Shown here: one piece after another, positions 25,166 to 34,905 of the stretch
How the letters are laid out: every line of letters starts with the position of its first letter
How positions within the stretch are numbered: the stretch's first letter is position 1
Source: Desulfofustis limnaeus
Lineage (GTDB): Bacteria; Desulfobacterota; Desulfobulbia; Desulfobulbales; Desulfocapsaceae
Assembly (NCBI RefSeq): GCF_023169885.1
Contig: NZ_AP025516.1
Location: 2,893,501 to 2,957,500, forward strand
Direction of reading: 5' to 3'
DNA length: 64,000 bases
Made by a program: the position numbers and the translations under genes
Notes under the pieces: generated by a model
The model's input: the letters and a program-made list of their open reading frames with translations, nothing else
Database searches by the model: none
What the model was told of the DNA's origin: nothing

Positions 25166-25945
25166 TCAGGGACGCAACGCCAAAAGACGCGCCGCCGTTT
25201 GATGCAGCTCCGCCGGGGCCTCAGCAATCCGCTCATAAGGTCGGCGCCCCTGGCGATCGGCCTGCACCACCTCATCATCCTCCGGCACGAATCCGATGAC
25301 CTCAAAGTCGGGCAGGGCTGAGCGGATCAACCGCTCATCCTCATCGTCACGGACCCGATTTCCCAGCACGACGATCCGTTTGATGCCGATGTCGCTACCG
25401 AGCTTGCGGATCATTTCGGCCGCCGCCCGGCTGCGGGCGCCGGGATTGACGACAATCACCAGGGCATCCACCGACGCCGAGGTGGCCCGGCCGAGATGCT
25501 CGATTCCCGCCTCCATGTCCATGATCACCACATCGTCACGGAACAGGACCAGATGGGTCATCAATGCCTTGAGAATGGTGCTCTCCGGGCAGATGCAGCC
25601 GGAACCGCCGCTCTTGACCGTCCCCATCACCAACAGGCGCACCCCGTCCCGCTCTCGCGAGAAACGGTCGGGGATATCGTCCACCTTCGGATTGAGGGTG
25701 AAGAAGCCACCCATGGTACCGGGCTGGGCACCGGTCCGCTCGGCGATCAGGTCACGCAATTCGGCGATCGGCGTGATCGGTTCGCCACTCTCGATGCCCA
25801 GCGCCGCAGCGAGATTGGCCACCGGATCGGCATCAATGGCAATCACTTTATTGGACTGATCGGCCGCCAGGCAGCGAGCCAGCAAAGCGGCCACGGTGGT
25901 CTTGCCCACACCGCCCTTGCCGCCGATCGCAATCTTCAAACCCAT
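25166..25945 (-). CDS. cooC: CODH nickel-insertion ATPase (CooC)
   Basis: A 259-residue P-loop ATPase of the MinD/CooC group that matures the Ni-Fe-S C-cluster of carbon monoxide dehydrogenase. The deviant Walker A is GKGGVGKTT at residues 8-16. The CooC-specific Cys pair that binds metal at the dimer interface is in GCICPE. It ends the acs gene run, 40 nt after the unknown gene at 25985. A terminator after acsE separates these last two genes from the main operon, so they may have their own promoter. Confidence 0.93.
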   Translation of the reverse strand: MGLKIAIGGKGGVGKTTVAALLARCLAADQSNKVIAIDADPVANLAAALGIESGEPITPIAELRDLIAERTGAQPGTMGGFFTLNPKVDDIPDRFSRERDGVRLLVMGTVKSGGSGCICPESTILKALMTHLVLFRDDVVIMDMEAGIEHLGRATSASVDALVIVVNPGARSRAAAEMIRKLGSDIGIKRIVVLGNRVRDDEDERLIRSALPDFEVIGFVPEDDEVVQADRQGRRPYERIAEAPAELHQTAARLLALRP

Positions 25946-25984
25946 GTTCGTTCTCCAGGCGAAAAGCCCGCCCTCTCTATCTGG

Positions 25985-26284
25985 TCAAACATTCTCCCCG
26001 TTATGATCGACAATCCGACCATCTCCGTCAACCAGGGCTACGGCAAACCCGTTTTTGCCGGCATCAACGGTCAGTTCATCCAGATGAATTGCCTGAATCT
26101 CATATTTCCCGCCGGGTTGCCGAGGTAACGAGAGAAAGCAGTCACTCGCCGCCTCCCGACTGACAAAGGCCGGGATGAAATCCATGTCATTTTCTTCATT
26201 GTGCAAGCCAAGATAATGACCTCCATCCGCTTTGTCGCTGACAATTACCCAGACCCAGCCCTCGCTATGTTTCTGTTCCGCCAT
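25985..26284 (-). CDS. Unknown protein next to cooC
   Basis: A 99-residue soluble protein that I do not recognise. It starts WVWVIVSDKADGGHY and contains DFIPAFVSREAASDCF, where substitution of active residues by a substrate-like site cannot be judged. It has one Cys, so it is unlikely to bind a cluster alone. It sits between the acsE terminator and cooC (40 nt), which hints at a role in CODH maturation or control. The ATG at 26287 is an equally possible start. Confidence 0.55.
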   Translation of the reverse strand: MAEQKHSEGWVWVIVSDKADGGHYLGLHNEENDMDFIPAFVSREAASDCFLSLPRQPGGKYEIQAIHLDELTVDAGKNGFAVALVDGDGRIVDHNGENV

Positions 26285-26351
26285 CACTGTCTCCCGTCAA
26301 AGGATCCGCGCAGACACCTCTATCCGTTAACAGGTTTAAGGTAATCATGAA

Positions 26352-26389
26352 CAAAAAAATTCGCCCCATCCTTTTGCAGAATGGGGCGA
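26352..26389 (-). terminator. Rho-independent terminator after acsE
   Basis: Minus-strand TCGCCCCAT (26381-26389 complement) and ATGGGGCGA (26361-26369 complement) form a 9-bp stem around 11 nt, followed by AATTTTTTT (26360-26352). It is a clean intrinsic terminator 20 nt after the acsE stop and should end most acs transcripts. Confidence 0.85.
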
Positions 26390-26409
26390 CAAACCGGAGC
26401 GAATAACAC

Positions 26410-27300
26410 TCAGATTTCCAGATACGAATCGGAGAACAGGGTCTCGCCCATGATCACCTTGACGGTCTTCACATAATCGCCAAGCTCTTTGCTCAGCGTC
26501 GACGGGTCGGGGGCCGTGCCATCCATCGCCTGGTGGACGACGTCGACGATATCGGGCCGTTGTCCTTTGGCCACGGCGACCAGGTTGGTGTCAAGCGGGT
26601 CGGCGATAACTGATTTCATGCCATAACGCTCGAGCATCACCATGTACGTGGTGTTGAGAATGGGCCGCAGATGGACCGGCGGACCGTTGGAAATGTTGGA
26701 AAGGCCGCAGGTGCTCATGGCGCCGGGAGCAATCTCCTCGAGCATCATCTGGAAATTGAGCAGGCTGACGCATTGGGCCTGTTGGATGTTGACCGGGGTG
26801 ACGATGCCGTCGACCCAGATTTTCTCGTTCGGGATCCCCGCTTCATTGGCGGCATAGAGCAACTCGACAGCAAGCGCCGCCCGCTCGTTCTCATCACGCG
26901 GCAACCCGTCCGGCCCCCAGAGCAAGGCCACGATGTCCGCCTCATATTTGGCGGCCATGGGCAACATCACCTCATAACGCTCGGCCCGGGCCATGATGGA
27001 GTTGACGATGTGCGGCTTGCCCACCGGTTTGAGCACTTTCAGGCCTTCCTCTATGGCAGCGATGTTACTCGTATCGAGCAACAACGGCAGATCCGGAACC
27101 ACCTCCTGCACCACCTGACAGACCCATGGCATCAGTTCGTGCCCGTCTTTCTTGGCCGGACCAAGATTGATGTCGATATAATCCATGCCCCGCTCCTTCT
27201 GATCCAGGGCCTCCTCCTGAATCGGCTTGGGGTCCCGTTCCCTGAACGCTGTTCCGATCTTGCGGGAAATAACGTTCAGGCTCTCACCGAATAGAATCAT
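26410..27300 (-). CDS. acsE: Methyl-THF:corrinoid iron-sulfur protein methyltransferase (AcsE)
   Basis: Transfers the methyl group of 5-methyl-THF to cob(I)amide of the corrinoid iron-sulfur protein AcsCD. The 296-residue TIM barrel of the pterin-binding family shows its signature MDYIDINLGPAKKDG near the N-terminus, the conserved LLLDTSN, and the late AMSTCGLSNISNG. It is the link between MetF and CODH/ACS. It lies 82 nt after acsC and ends at a strong terminator. Length and motifs match the acetogen enzyme. Confidence 0.95.
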   Translation of the reverse strand: MILFGESLNVISRKIGTAFRERDPKPIQEEALDQKERGMDYIDINLGPAKKDGHELMPWVCQVVQEVVPDLPLLLDTSNIAAIEEGLKVLKPVGKPHIVNSIMARAERYEVMLPMAAKYEADIVALLWGPDGLPRDENERAALAVELLYAANEAGIPNEKIWVDGIVTPVNIQQAQCVSLLNFQMMLEEIAPGAMSTCGLSNISNGPPVHLRPILNTTYMVMLERYGMKSVIADPLDTNLVAVAKGQRPDIVDVVHQAMDGTAPDPSTLSKELGDYVKTVKVIMGETLFSDSYLEI

Positions 27301-27382
27301 ATGCTCTCTCCTTTCTCTTTAATCGTCAATAACAGCAGGCTCGGTGCGGCCGGCGCCCGCTGAAGGCGCCGGCCCATGGTGG

Positions 27383-28720
27383 TTAACGCGCTTTTAAAAA
27401 GCCGGGAAGGTGAGCCGCCTCACGCGGTCCGACGGTGATCGTCCAACCGGGCAGTTCCTCTTCCACATCGGCTACGATGGATGCCGCGTAGCCGGGGATG
27501 ATGAGTTCGGTGTGCTTGACCTTGTCCATGATGCCGGACTTCTTGACGAAGGCCCCCACATCGTCACCGCTGAATTTGCCGGCCGCCCACGCGGTCAGCA
27601 CCGAGAGACCTTCAGAATCCTTGATCAGCAGCCAGGCCGGTACCTTGCTGGCCTCGATCTCGCCGGAGACGATGAAGTAGGTCAAAGCGAAGTTGGTGGT
27701 AACCAGAACCGGTGAGTTCTCGTTCGGAGTACCGATCTCGTAGATGCCCTCGGTAACCGTCATCGGCCGCTGCGGATCGGTGAAGATGTTGAGTCGCTCC
27801 AGCATCAACGGGAACAGGGCCTCGGTGTTCAGATCGGAGAGCACGACGATACCGGCATATTTCGACACGTACATCCCGGCAATGAGCGCCTCCATATCGG
27901 TGTTGCCGGCCATCTCACACGGAAAGACAATGGCCGGGAAACCCAGAGCCCGGTTGCCGTCCTTCAATGAGGCGCGGCGCAGAGCCACCATGTCCTGGAG
28001 GGATTGCTTGACTTCCCGTGACCCCGGATCCAGGACCAGATCCTTGAGGCCCATGGCGGTCAGCTTGGTGGTCAGCTCGATGAGACCATCAATCGAGTCG
28101 GCCTTGACCGCCAGCGGCAGCTCGTGTTCCACGGCCAGTTTGCCGAAAGCGTCCACAGTGGCCGCCGTCGCCGCGTAGAGCAGCGGCCGCTTGAAGCTGC
28201 AGGCGGCAACAGCGGCGGCCATGGCTTCGGCGTCTTCGCTCATCAGGATAAGGTTGAATTCGGACGTCTCGGCCACCTGTTTGGCCACCGCAGCAAAAGC
28301 GGTCTTGTCACCGGTATCTTTGACTGCCACCAGCTCCGGGCGCAAGTTCAGGCCGACCCGCTCATACTGCAGCGCCTGCCAGCCCTTCAGCTTTGCCTCC
28401 ACCTGTGCGGCCGGGGTGTCGGCGGACAGCAGACCGGCGAACAGAGTCGGGTTGTAAAAAGTTTTTTCATGGCGATACAGCACTGTCTCGCCACCGGTCT
28501 TGGCAGCCCTGACCCCCTTGCCGAGCGCGACCTGACGGATGGGCGGTGCGGATGCCTCTTCCAACTGGGCCCGGGCTTCGTCGGAGACGTACGGGCAGGA
28601 ATCAAGCTCCGCCTTGCCCGACGCCAGGTTCATGGCGAAGGCAAGACACGTGGGCACACCGCACTCCTTGCAGTTGGTCTTCGGCAGGAGTTTGAAGATC
28701 TGCATTCCTGTTAATGCCAT
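27383..28720 (-). CDS. acsC: Corrinoid iron-sulfur protein large subunit (AcsC/CdhE)
   Basis: A 445-residue gamma subunit of the corrinoid iron-sulfur protein, which carries the methyl group from AcsE to AcsB. The N-terminal [4Fe-4S] domain has CKECGVPTC followed by SCPY, then a long linker and a TIM barrel. The C-terminal corrinoid-binding domain begins near 320 and includes TELIIPGYAASI. I start at MALTGMQIFK (ATG 28720), preceded by GAGGAGAG; a longer frame to 28753 has no ribosome site. It follows acsB by 84 nt. Confidence 0.95.
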   Translation of the reverse strand: MALTGMQIFKLLPKTNCKECGVPTCLAFAMNLASGKAELDSCPYVSDEARAQLEEASAPPIRQVALGKGVRAAKTGGETVLYRHEKTFYNPTLFAGLLSADTPAAQVEAKLKGWQALQYERVGLNLRPELVAVKDTGDKTAFAAVAKQVAETSEFNLILMSEDAEAMAAAVAACSFKRPLLYAATAATVDAFGKLAVEHELPLAVKADSIDGLIELTTKLTAMGLKDLVLDPGSREVKQSLQDMVALRRASLKDGNRALGFPAIVFPCEMAGNTDMEALIAGMYVSKYAGIVVLSDLNTEALFPLMLERLNIFTDPQRPMTVTEGIYEIGTPNENSPVLVTTNFALTYFIVSGEIEASKVPAWLLIKDSEGLSVLTAWAAGKFSGDDVGAFVKKSGIMDKVKHTELIIPGYAASIVADVEEELPGWTITVGPREAAHLPGFLKAR

Positions 28721-28804
28721 CGGTGTTCTCTCCTCTTCTCTGGTTCGAGCCACTGACAGGACCGGCCGCTACCGTGGAGCAGCCGGTCGAGGCCCGCATA
28801 TGGT

Positions 28805-31018
28805 TTAGCTGATGAGCGGTTCCATGCTCAAAGCAGGATGCCCTTTCTCCTGGAGGAACGGCAGGATCTCGTCTTCGGTGATACCGACCGTCTCGTCGGC
28901 GATCTTGTCGGCGAGATTCTCCACCCCCATTTCCTTGCCCCGGGCATTCAGACGATCGTAAATCTCGTCCTTGAGGCTCTTGGGCATCCAGACCACCCGC
29001 AACAGTCCGCCATCACCGAGGATGAACTTCTTCTGGGTGACGTTGAACTTGGAATGGCCGACAAATCCGGGCGATGATTGACCGCCGCCCATGACTCCGG
29101 CCAGGGTGGTGAACTTCATGCCGCACGGCGTCTCACCGGCATAATCGCGGTTGACGGTCATGACGCCGTTGCACGACGGCAGCATGGCGGCGATGCACTC
29201 ACAGCAGCCGCAGGTGGTCATCGGGGCATGGACCATGGAATAGAAGTTGTAGGTATCGATGGCACCTTTCGAGGCCTGCCTGATGAACTCATCAACCCCC
29301 TCGAAACGGCCAAGCTTCGTATCGAGAACCTTGCCTTTCTTGATCGGCTGGTTCGGACCGGTGGGGTTGATCTCGAACGAGGCCTTGCAGTCCATCCAGT
29401 TGTAAGCGCCGCACAGGCCGGTCCTCTCCGGACTGACGGTGCAAACGTGGCTGGGCGCAAAGGACTGGCAGAGGGTACAGGAGTAGAAGGTATCCACATC
29501 CTCGTCGGTCATCTTGTCGACCCGCTCGTCTCGCCGCTTGTACTCGGCCCGGGCGCGCTCGGTCAGTTTGTCCACATCCTCCTTGTTGGAGTACAGGGTC
29601 ACCTGGACCTTGTCGACGATCTTCTGGAATTCCTGATGGAATTTGGCATGCAGGACGACGCCCAGATGTTTCAGGGAGAAGCCCTTCTCGACAGCCGCCT
29701 TGCTCACCCTGATCCAGGAGATATCGCGCTGGCCGATATGCATGATGCCCTGGATGTAGTTGATCAGGTGATGGATCTGGCGCTCCATGATCGGCTCGAA
29801 GTCTTCCTGGAACTCGCGACCGGCAATCTGGACGTAGATACCGAGCGGCAGGGTCTCGCCCTCTTTGAGGTCGGGGATGTCGGGGCCGACCACTTGTACC
29901 TTGGCGTCGTCGATCTCCTTCATGTCGGCCATCTTGACCAGTTCCGTGCACTGGGTCTTGCCGCCGCCCATCTGGCAGAACAGATCGCCGCCGCGGACAC
30001 GCTCGCCCTCGAAAGCCGGACCGAAGGCCAGCGGGATGTCGATCTCGGTAACGTTGATTTTGAGCCCGCGGACTTCCACCGATTTCTGGCAGATTTCGTC
30101 ATGCGGCACGTTGGCCACCACATGCTCGTAAGTACAGATACCGGTGGGCAGGATCTCCGGGATATCGGTGTCGGCCAGCGTCGGAAAACCCCAGTTGACG
30201 GCGCCGGCGGCAGCCACCGCCCATTCGGTACCGACGTCGCCCAGGGCGTTGACAAAGGCGAAGATACGGTTCTTGTTGTACATCAACATGCGCCGATAAT
30301 CGCCGGGTTGTACGCCGCCAAAGGCCATGGCGGCACGGTTGGCGAAACCAAGCGCGAAGACGGCCGACGAGATATCCGGCCCGAACGGTACGATACGGGT
30401 GCTCCAGCCCACCTGCATGCCGGCCTGCAGACACTGCTCGATGGCCGTCTTGCCGTTGTGGTTAGCGGCGCAGAAGATATAGAGGCTCTTCTTCTGATAG
30501 TCCTCAATGATCATCTTGGCGATCTCCGGGGTCGGCGCCGCACCGACGATGGCGGCGAAGCCGGGGGCTGAGCCGTCGACGAACTCAACCCCGCGCTTGC
30601 GCAGGATGGTGTCGTCGGCCGGGCCAACCCACAACTTGCCGGCCTCCACATCGGGATCCTCGGTAAAGGTGTAGAAATCCGGCTCACGCAGGATGCGCAG
30701 TGCCTCTTTCACCTCGTAGGCGAAGATACCGGCCATACCGGCATCCAGCAGCGGCCCGAGGTAGGGCAGATGGTTCTGCCCTTTGACATGAGGCGGCAAC
30801 AGACCGCGGGCGAACTCCAATGGTTTTTTGAGATCCTCCAGGGTCTCACACTTCATGCCGGTCAACGAGTAGATGACCGGGAGATAATAGGCGGTATTTC
30901 CGAAGCTGATCTTGGTGGCGGCATCATGGGACGCCAGGGCCTTCTCCAACTCGCCCTCGACCTGCGACACGACCTTGTATCCGCCCTGTATCGCCGCAAA
31001 AGCTACTAATCTTGACAT
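28805..31018 (-). CDS. acsB: Acetyl-CoA synthase (AcsB)
   Basis: A 737-residue subunit that joins CO, a corrinoid-bound methyl and CoA into acetyl-CoA, or runs in reverse. The full three-domain bacterial form is present, close to the 729 residues of the Moorella enzyme. A-cluster ligands are recognisable: [4Fe-4S] cysteines in YSCTLCQSF, SHVCTV and TGLCG (about 510-535), and the distal-nickel Cys-Gly-Cys in TTCGCCEC (about 600). The N-terminal domain contacts CODH and forms the CO tunnel. The ATG at 31018 follows GGAGGAGAGC, 47 nt after acsA. Confidence 0.96.
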   Translation of the reverse strand: MSRLVAFAAIQGGYKVVSQVEGELEKALASHDAATKISFGNTAYYLPVIYSLTGMKCETLEDLKKPLEFARGLLPPHVKGQNHLPYLGPLLDAGMAGIFAYEVKEALRILREPDFYTFTEDPDVEAGKLWVGPADDTILRKRGVEFVDGSAPGFAAIVGAAPTPEIAKMIIEDYQKKSLYIFCAANHNGKTAIEQCLQAGMQVGWSTRIVPFGPDISSAVFALGFANRAAMAFGGVQPGDYRRMLMYNKNRIFAFVNALGDVGTEWAVAAAGAVNWGFPTLADTDIPEILPTGICTYEHVVANVPHDEICQKSVEVRGLKINVTEIDIPLAFGPAFEGERVRGGDLFCQMGGGKTQCTELVKMADMKEIDDAKVQVVGPDIPDLKEGETLPLGIYVQIAGREFQEDFEPIMERQIHHLINYIQGIMHIGQRDISWIRVSKAAVEKGFSLKHLGVVLHAKFHQEFQKIVDKVQVTLYSNKEDVDKLTERARAEYKRRDERVDKMTDEDVDTFYSCTLCQSFAPSHVCTVSPERTGLCGAYNWMDCKASFEINPTGPNQPIKKGKVLDTKLGRFEGVDEFIRQASKGAIDTYNFYSMVHAPMTTCGCCECIAAMLPSCNGVMTVNRDYAGETPCGMKFTTLAGVMGGGQSSPGFVGHSKFNVTQKKFILGDGGLLRVVWMPKSLKDEIYDRLNARGKEMGVENLADKIADETVGITEDEILPFLQEKGHPALSMEPLIS

Positions 31019-31065
31019 GCTCTCCTCCTTTCTTCAGGATTGACTCCCTGCACGGGTGTCTTCGC

Positions 31066-33096
31066 TTATTCGATTCCCAGGGCCTGCCGATCGGCCATAT
31101 CCATGAGCACGCGCTCTCGCGCCTTGTCGATGCCCAGCTCCTTACGCTTCTTGTCGATATGAGCGATCATCTTGTGGGCGTGCTTGACCGGATCCGGCTC
31201 ACAATCCCACATGCCGCCGTACATCTTCTCCATCTGCTTGTAGAGATAGTCTTTGAACACCGGAGCACCCTCCAGCGGCATATGGTAGCCGAAGACGGTG
31301 TAGACACCGGAGGCGACGAAGTACTGGCCGATGGAGATGGCCTTCTCGCTCATCCATTCCGGGGCACTGCCGGCGGCCGGCAGATCGCAGATGTCTTTGC
31401 CCAAGCCGCCGGCCTTGACCACCTCGGTGGCAGCCAGCAGAATGCGGCTGTTGTCGACGCAGGATCCGAGATGCAGTACCGGCGGAATGCCCACTGTCTC
31501 GCACACCTCGGCCAGACCGGGACCGCAATGTACGGCAGCGGCTCCGGGGGTCAGCAGCCCGTGCATACCGGCGGCGATGGCGGAGCAGCCGGTGGTGAGG
31601 ACGATGACGTCGTTCTTGATCAGTTCCTTGATGATGGTGATGTGTTCTTCGTTGTGTTTGGTCCGGGCGTTGTTACAGCCGACGACACCGGCAATACCGC
31701 GGATACGGCCGTTTATGATGTTGTCGTTGAGCGTGTAGTAGTCACCGCGGAAGGTGCCGCCCAAGTGATAACGGATCGACTCGACGCCGAAACCGGCGAT
31801 CTGCGAAGCCTTGTGCCGCGGGATGAGAACCTCGGCCTTGCGGTTGGTGAAGTTGTCGATGGCCATCCTGACGATCCGCTTGGCGTCTTCCATGGCGTGA
31901 TGCTCGTCGAACTCGATATGGATGACGTTGTCCTGCTCCATCTTGGCGATCGGATGAGTGGTAATCAGCTTGGTATGGAAGCATTTGGCGACGTTGGCCA
32001 GGTTCTGGAAGATACACTGGACGTCAACCACCATGGCGTCGCAGGCACCGGTGATGATGGCCAGCTCCTGCTGCAGGAAGGTGCCGGCCGGCGGCACGCC
32101 GTGGCGCTGCAGGACCTCGTTGGCGGTGCAGCAGATACCGGACAGCTGGATGCCCTTGGCCCCTTTTTCCTTGGCATAGGCGATCATCTCCTGCGACTGG
32201 CAAGCAGCGACGATCATTTCGGAGAGCACCGGCTCATGGCCGTGAACGATGATGTTCACATGGTCTTCCTTCATGACCCCGAGGTTCGCCTCGGACTGCA
32301 ACGGCGACGGCGTGCCGAACATCACGTCTTGCAGATCGGTGGCAATCATCGACCCCCCCCAGCCGTCGGCCAGCGCCGCCCGGGTTCCCTGTTTCATCAG
32401 GTTCTTGTAGTCCTGATCGACCCCCATGTGGGTGCGGTGCATGATCTCGACGATCTCGCGATCGACGTTGCGCGGCACGACCCCTTCCCGTTCCCATTTC
32501 TCCTGGAGCGGTTTCGGGGCCCGCTTGATGTAGTGAAGGCTGCCCTCAGGTTTGCCCCACTCGGCATAGGCGGCTTCCGCCACTTCGAGGGCAATCTCAT
32601 CGATAGATCGATCGAGCGTCTTGCCATCCACCTCCACCGTGGTCGCCACACCGAAATTCGGTGCGATGTCGACCAGTTTGATCGGATCCTTGATTTTATA
32701 ATCCTCGGTTTCCTTGCGGGCCACCGAACGGAATACCTCGGCCACCGAGCGGCCGTGATCCGAGTGGGCGGCGGCGCCGCCGGCGATCATCCTGATGAAG
32801 TTTCGGGCACAGATGGTATTGGCGGTGGCACCGCACAGACCCTTTCTCGTGTCCTCGCCGGTGATCCCGCCCTTGGGCAGCGGTAGGCGGCACGGACCCA
32901 TCGCACAATTCTTGCAGCAGATGCCTTGCATGCCGATGGCGCATGGCTTCATGGTCATCGCACGATCAAAGACCGTTTCCACCTGCAGCCGTTGGGCCCG
33001 CAGGATCATCTCCTGGGTTGCCGGATCGATCGATGCCTCTCGCGGGTCCACGAACTTGGCCTCTTTCGCAGCGGTTTTTTCCTTTAATTCTGCCAT
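31066..33096 (-). CDS. acsA: Carbon monoxide dehydrogenase catalytic subunit (AcsA/CooS)
   Basis: A 676-residue Ni-Fe-S enzyme that interconverts CO2 and CO. The N-terminus carries the D- and B-cluster cysteines (CCKNCAMGPCRLP and a following GLCG). C-cluster ligands lie in the second half (GVVGCNNART, TTGCSAIA, GSCVDNSR). Size is that of the ACS-associated bacterial CODH. I choose MAELKEK (ATG 33096), which follows GGAGGAATGTGAG; five more residues would be added by the ATG at 33111. It follows acsD by 56 nt. CooC at the end of the run would load its nickel. Confidence 0.96.
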   Translation of the reverse strand: MAELKEKTAAKEAKFVDPREASIDPATQEMILRAQRLQVETVFDRAMTMKPCAIGMQGICCKNCAMGPCRLPLPKGGITGEDTRKGLCGATANTICARNFIRMIAGGAAAHSDHGRSVAEVFRSVARKETEDYKIKDPIKLVDIAPNFGVATTVEVDGKTLDRSIDEIALEVAEAAYAEWGKPEGSLHYIKRAPKPLQEKWEREGVVPRNVDREIVEIMHRTHMGVDQDYKNLMKQGTRAALADGWGGSMIATDLQDVMFGTPSPLQSEANLGVMKEDHVNIIVHGHEPVLSEMIVAACQSQEMIAYAKEKGAKGIQLSGICCTANEVLQRHGVPPAGTFLQQELAIITGACDAMVVDVQCIFQNLANVAKCFHTKLITTHPIAKMEQDNVIHIEFDEHHAMEDAKRIVRMAIDNFTNRKAEVLIPRHKASQIAGFGVESIRYHLGGTFRGDYYTLNDNIINGRIRGIAGVVGCNNARTKHNEEHITIIKELIKNDVIVLTTGCSAIAAGMHGLLTPGAAAVHCGPGLAEVCETVGIPPVLHLGSCVDNSRILLAATEVVKAGGLGKDICDLPAAGSAPEWMSEKAISIGQYFVASGVYTVFGYHMPLEGAPVFKDYLYKQMEKMYGGMWDCEPDPVKHAHKMIAHIDKKRKELGIDKARERVLMDMADRQALGIE

Positions 33097-33152
33097 CTCA
33101 CATTCCTCCACAAAGAAAGTCTTTACATCCGCCTGAACACCGAACAGATCGC

Positions 33153-34706
33153 TTATGCACGTTTATGGAATCTGTTGAGCATTTCCAGGATCTTCTGCTG
33201 CTCGGTCTTCTGGATCGCAGCAGCGGTCATGGGTACGGTACCGGAAGCCTTCGGCTCCCGTTTGGCGGCCAGTTCCGCCCGCTCTTGGGCACGTTTGGCT
33301 CGCAATTCCTGCTCTTCGGCCTCTCGCGCCGCCCGCGCATCGGCCACAGCTTTTTTCTCCGCCTCCTCTTTGGCCTTGGCTTCCGCCTCGGCTCTGGCTT
33401 TGGCCTCTTGCTCCGCCTTAACCTTGGCCTCGGCCTCCGCTCTGACCTTGGCTTCCGCCTCAGCCTTTGCCGCTGCCTGTGCTTCCGCCTGGGCCTTGGC
33501 CTCCGCTTCGGCCTGGGCCTTTGCATCCACCGCCGGTGCGGCCGGTTTGGCGACCGGAGCCGGTTCCTCCTTCTTCGGCGGAGCCGCAGCAGCAGGGGCG
33601 GGCTTGGCCGGGGCCTCTTTTTTGGCCGGCGGCTCCTTCTTGGCCGGCGCCGCCTTCTTCTCCTCCTCAATGGTCAGATCAAGCGGCGGGGCCAGCGCTG
33701 CAAAGTCAACAGCCACGGAGGCCAATCGCTTTTCGATCGGCGCCGCGTCGGCAAGCGAACCGCCGCCGAGCAATGCTCCGATGAAGCTTTTGGCCAGTCT
33801 GATCGATTCGGGATGGCGCATGATCAGGATGTTTGAGCCGCTCAACAGATACGCCACCGCCCCCACCGCCTCCATCAGAATGCCGCGTTTTTCGGGATCA
33901 CCGAGCAGCGGCGCTTCGTCGACGCTCTGCTTGGCTTCCTTGCATTTCCACACCTCGTTGCCGAGGTTGTTGATCATCGGGTACTGAAGTTTATCGTCAC
34001 CCTGGCTCATGGCAGCCATGGACAATCGTTCCATGACCGAATAGGAATACTCCATTCCGTAGCCGAGACCGCCGGTGGTGGGATCGACCACCACCCGTTC
34101 CATGGGCATGCCGAAGTTTTCCAGCAGGATATTGATCTGCTTGGCCAGGTTGACATCGATCGGCGATGAAGCGATCACCGAATGCCCATAGCCCATGGCC
34201 GCCGCTGCGATGCCCTTGTAGTTTTTCTCTTCCACCGGACCGAGCAGCAGATTTTCGTTCTGACAGGCCTCGGCCACCGCTTTCAGCACCTCTTCATCCT
34301 TGGCCGGCGAGGTGCACCCCCAGACGATGACCGGCACCTTGACCGCGGCCAGCACTTTCTTCACCGTTTCCGCCGCCGACTGGGGGCTCGCGTCACGATC
34401 GTTGGGGTCGATGCTCTTGAGTTGCACGACAATCGCCTCGGCCCCGTACGCCTCGACACATTTCTTGGCCCAGGCCGCTGAATCACCGATCACGTCCTTG
34501 AACGGGGCGACAGCCGCCTCCGGCCAGTCGGTCGGCTCCATATCCCAGATCTCCATGGCGATTAACGGCTTATTGGGCATGTCACCTTCAAAGGTGTAAA
34601 ACGGGTAACATGTCTCGCCACCGACAGTTACGGCAGAATCACCTTTACCAATGGAAATGGGCTTGATGCCACCGGTATATGATTCCTTTTTGATTGCAAA
34701 TGCCAC
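33153..34706 (-). CDS. acsD: Corrinoid iron-sulfur protein small subunit (AcsD) with long C-terminal tail
   Basis: Residues 1-345 match the AcsD/CdhD TIM-barrel subunit that pairs with AcsC (DPTTGGLGYGMEYSYSVMER, ILMRHPESIRLAK-type segments). The family is usually about 320 residues; this one has 517. The tail starts with a Lys/Pro/Ala linker (about 346-395), continues as an Ala/Glu/Lys/Gln repeat predicted to form one long helix or coiled coil (about 395-485), and ends with a less repetitive helix (MTAAAIQKTEQQ to the C-terminus). The tail may tether partners or the membrane-proximal complex; function unknown. The GTG at 34706 follows AAGGAGG by 5 nt. Confidence 0.92.
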   Translation of the reverse strand: MAFAIKKESYTGGIKPISIGKGDSAVTVGGETCYPFYTFEGDMPNKPLIAMEIWDMEPTDWPEAAVAPFKDVIGDSAAWAKKCVEAYGAEAIVVQLKSIDPNDRDASPQSAAETVKKVLAAVKVPVIVWGCTSPAKDEEVLKAVAEACQNENLLLGPVEEKNYKGIAAAAMGYGHSVIASSPIDVNLAKQINILLENFGMPMERVVVDPTTGGLGYGMEYSYSVMERLSMAAMSQGDDKLQYPMINNLGNEVWKCKEAKQSVDEAPLLGDPEKRGILMEAVGAVAYLLSGSNILIMRHPESIRLAKSFIGALLGGGSLADAAPIEKRLASVAVDFAALAPPLDLTIEEEKKAAPAKKEPPAKKEAPAKPAPAAAAPPKKEEPAPVAKPAAPAVDAKAQAEAEAKAQAEAQAAAKAEAEAKVRAEAEAKVKAEQEAKARAEAEAKAKEEAEKKAVADARAAREAEEQELRAKRAQERAELAAKREPKASGTVPMTAAAIQKTEQQKILEMLNRFHKRA

Positions 34707-34905
34707 GTGAGCCTCCTTGATAAGTGAAAGTTAGTCTCGAACGGTCTGGAGCGGTCCGGCGGGGAGCTCAGCGAATACCGGCTGGGCACGTGGCCCACGC
34801 CAACCTTCCCATTCTCCTGAATAACCACTGAACCAACACGGTTATGCAACAGCTGTCGCTCCTCCGGGCCGCGTTGCTGGTTGGCCGCGGGCCGAACGGA
34901 CGAAG

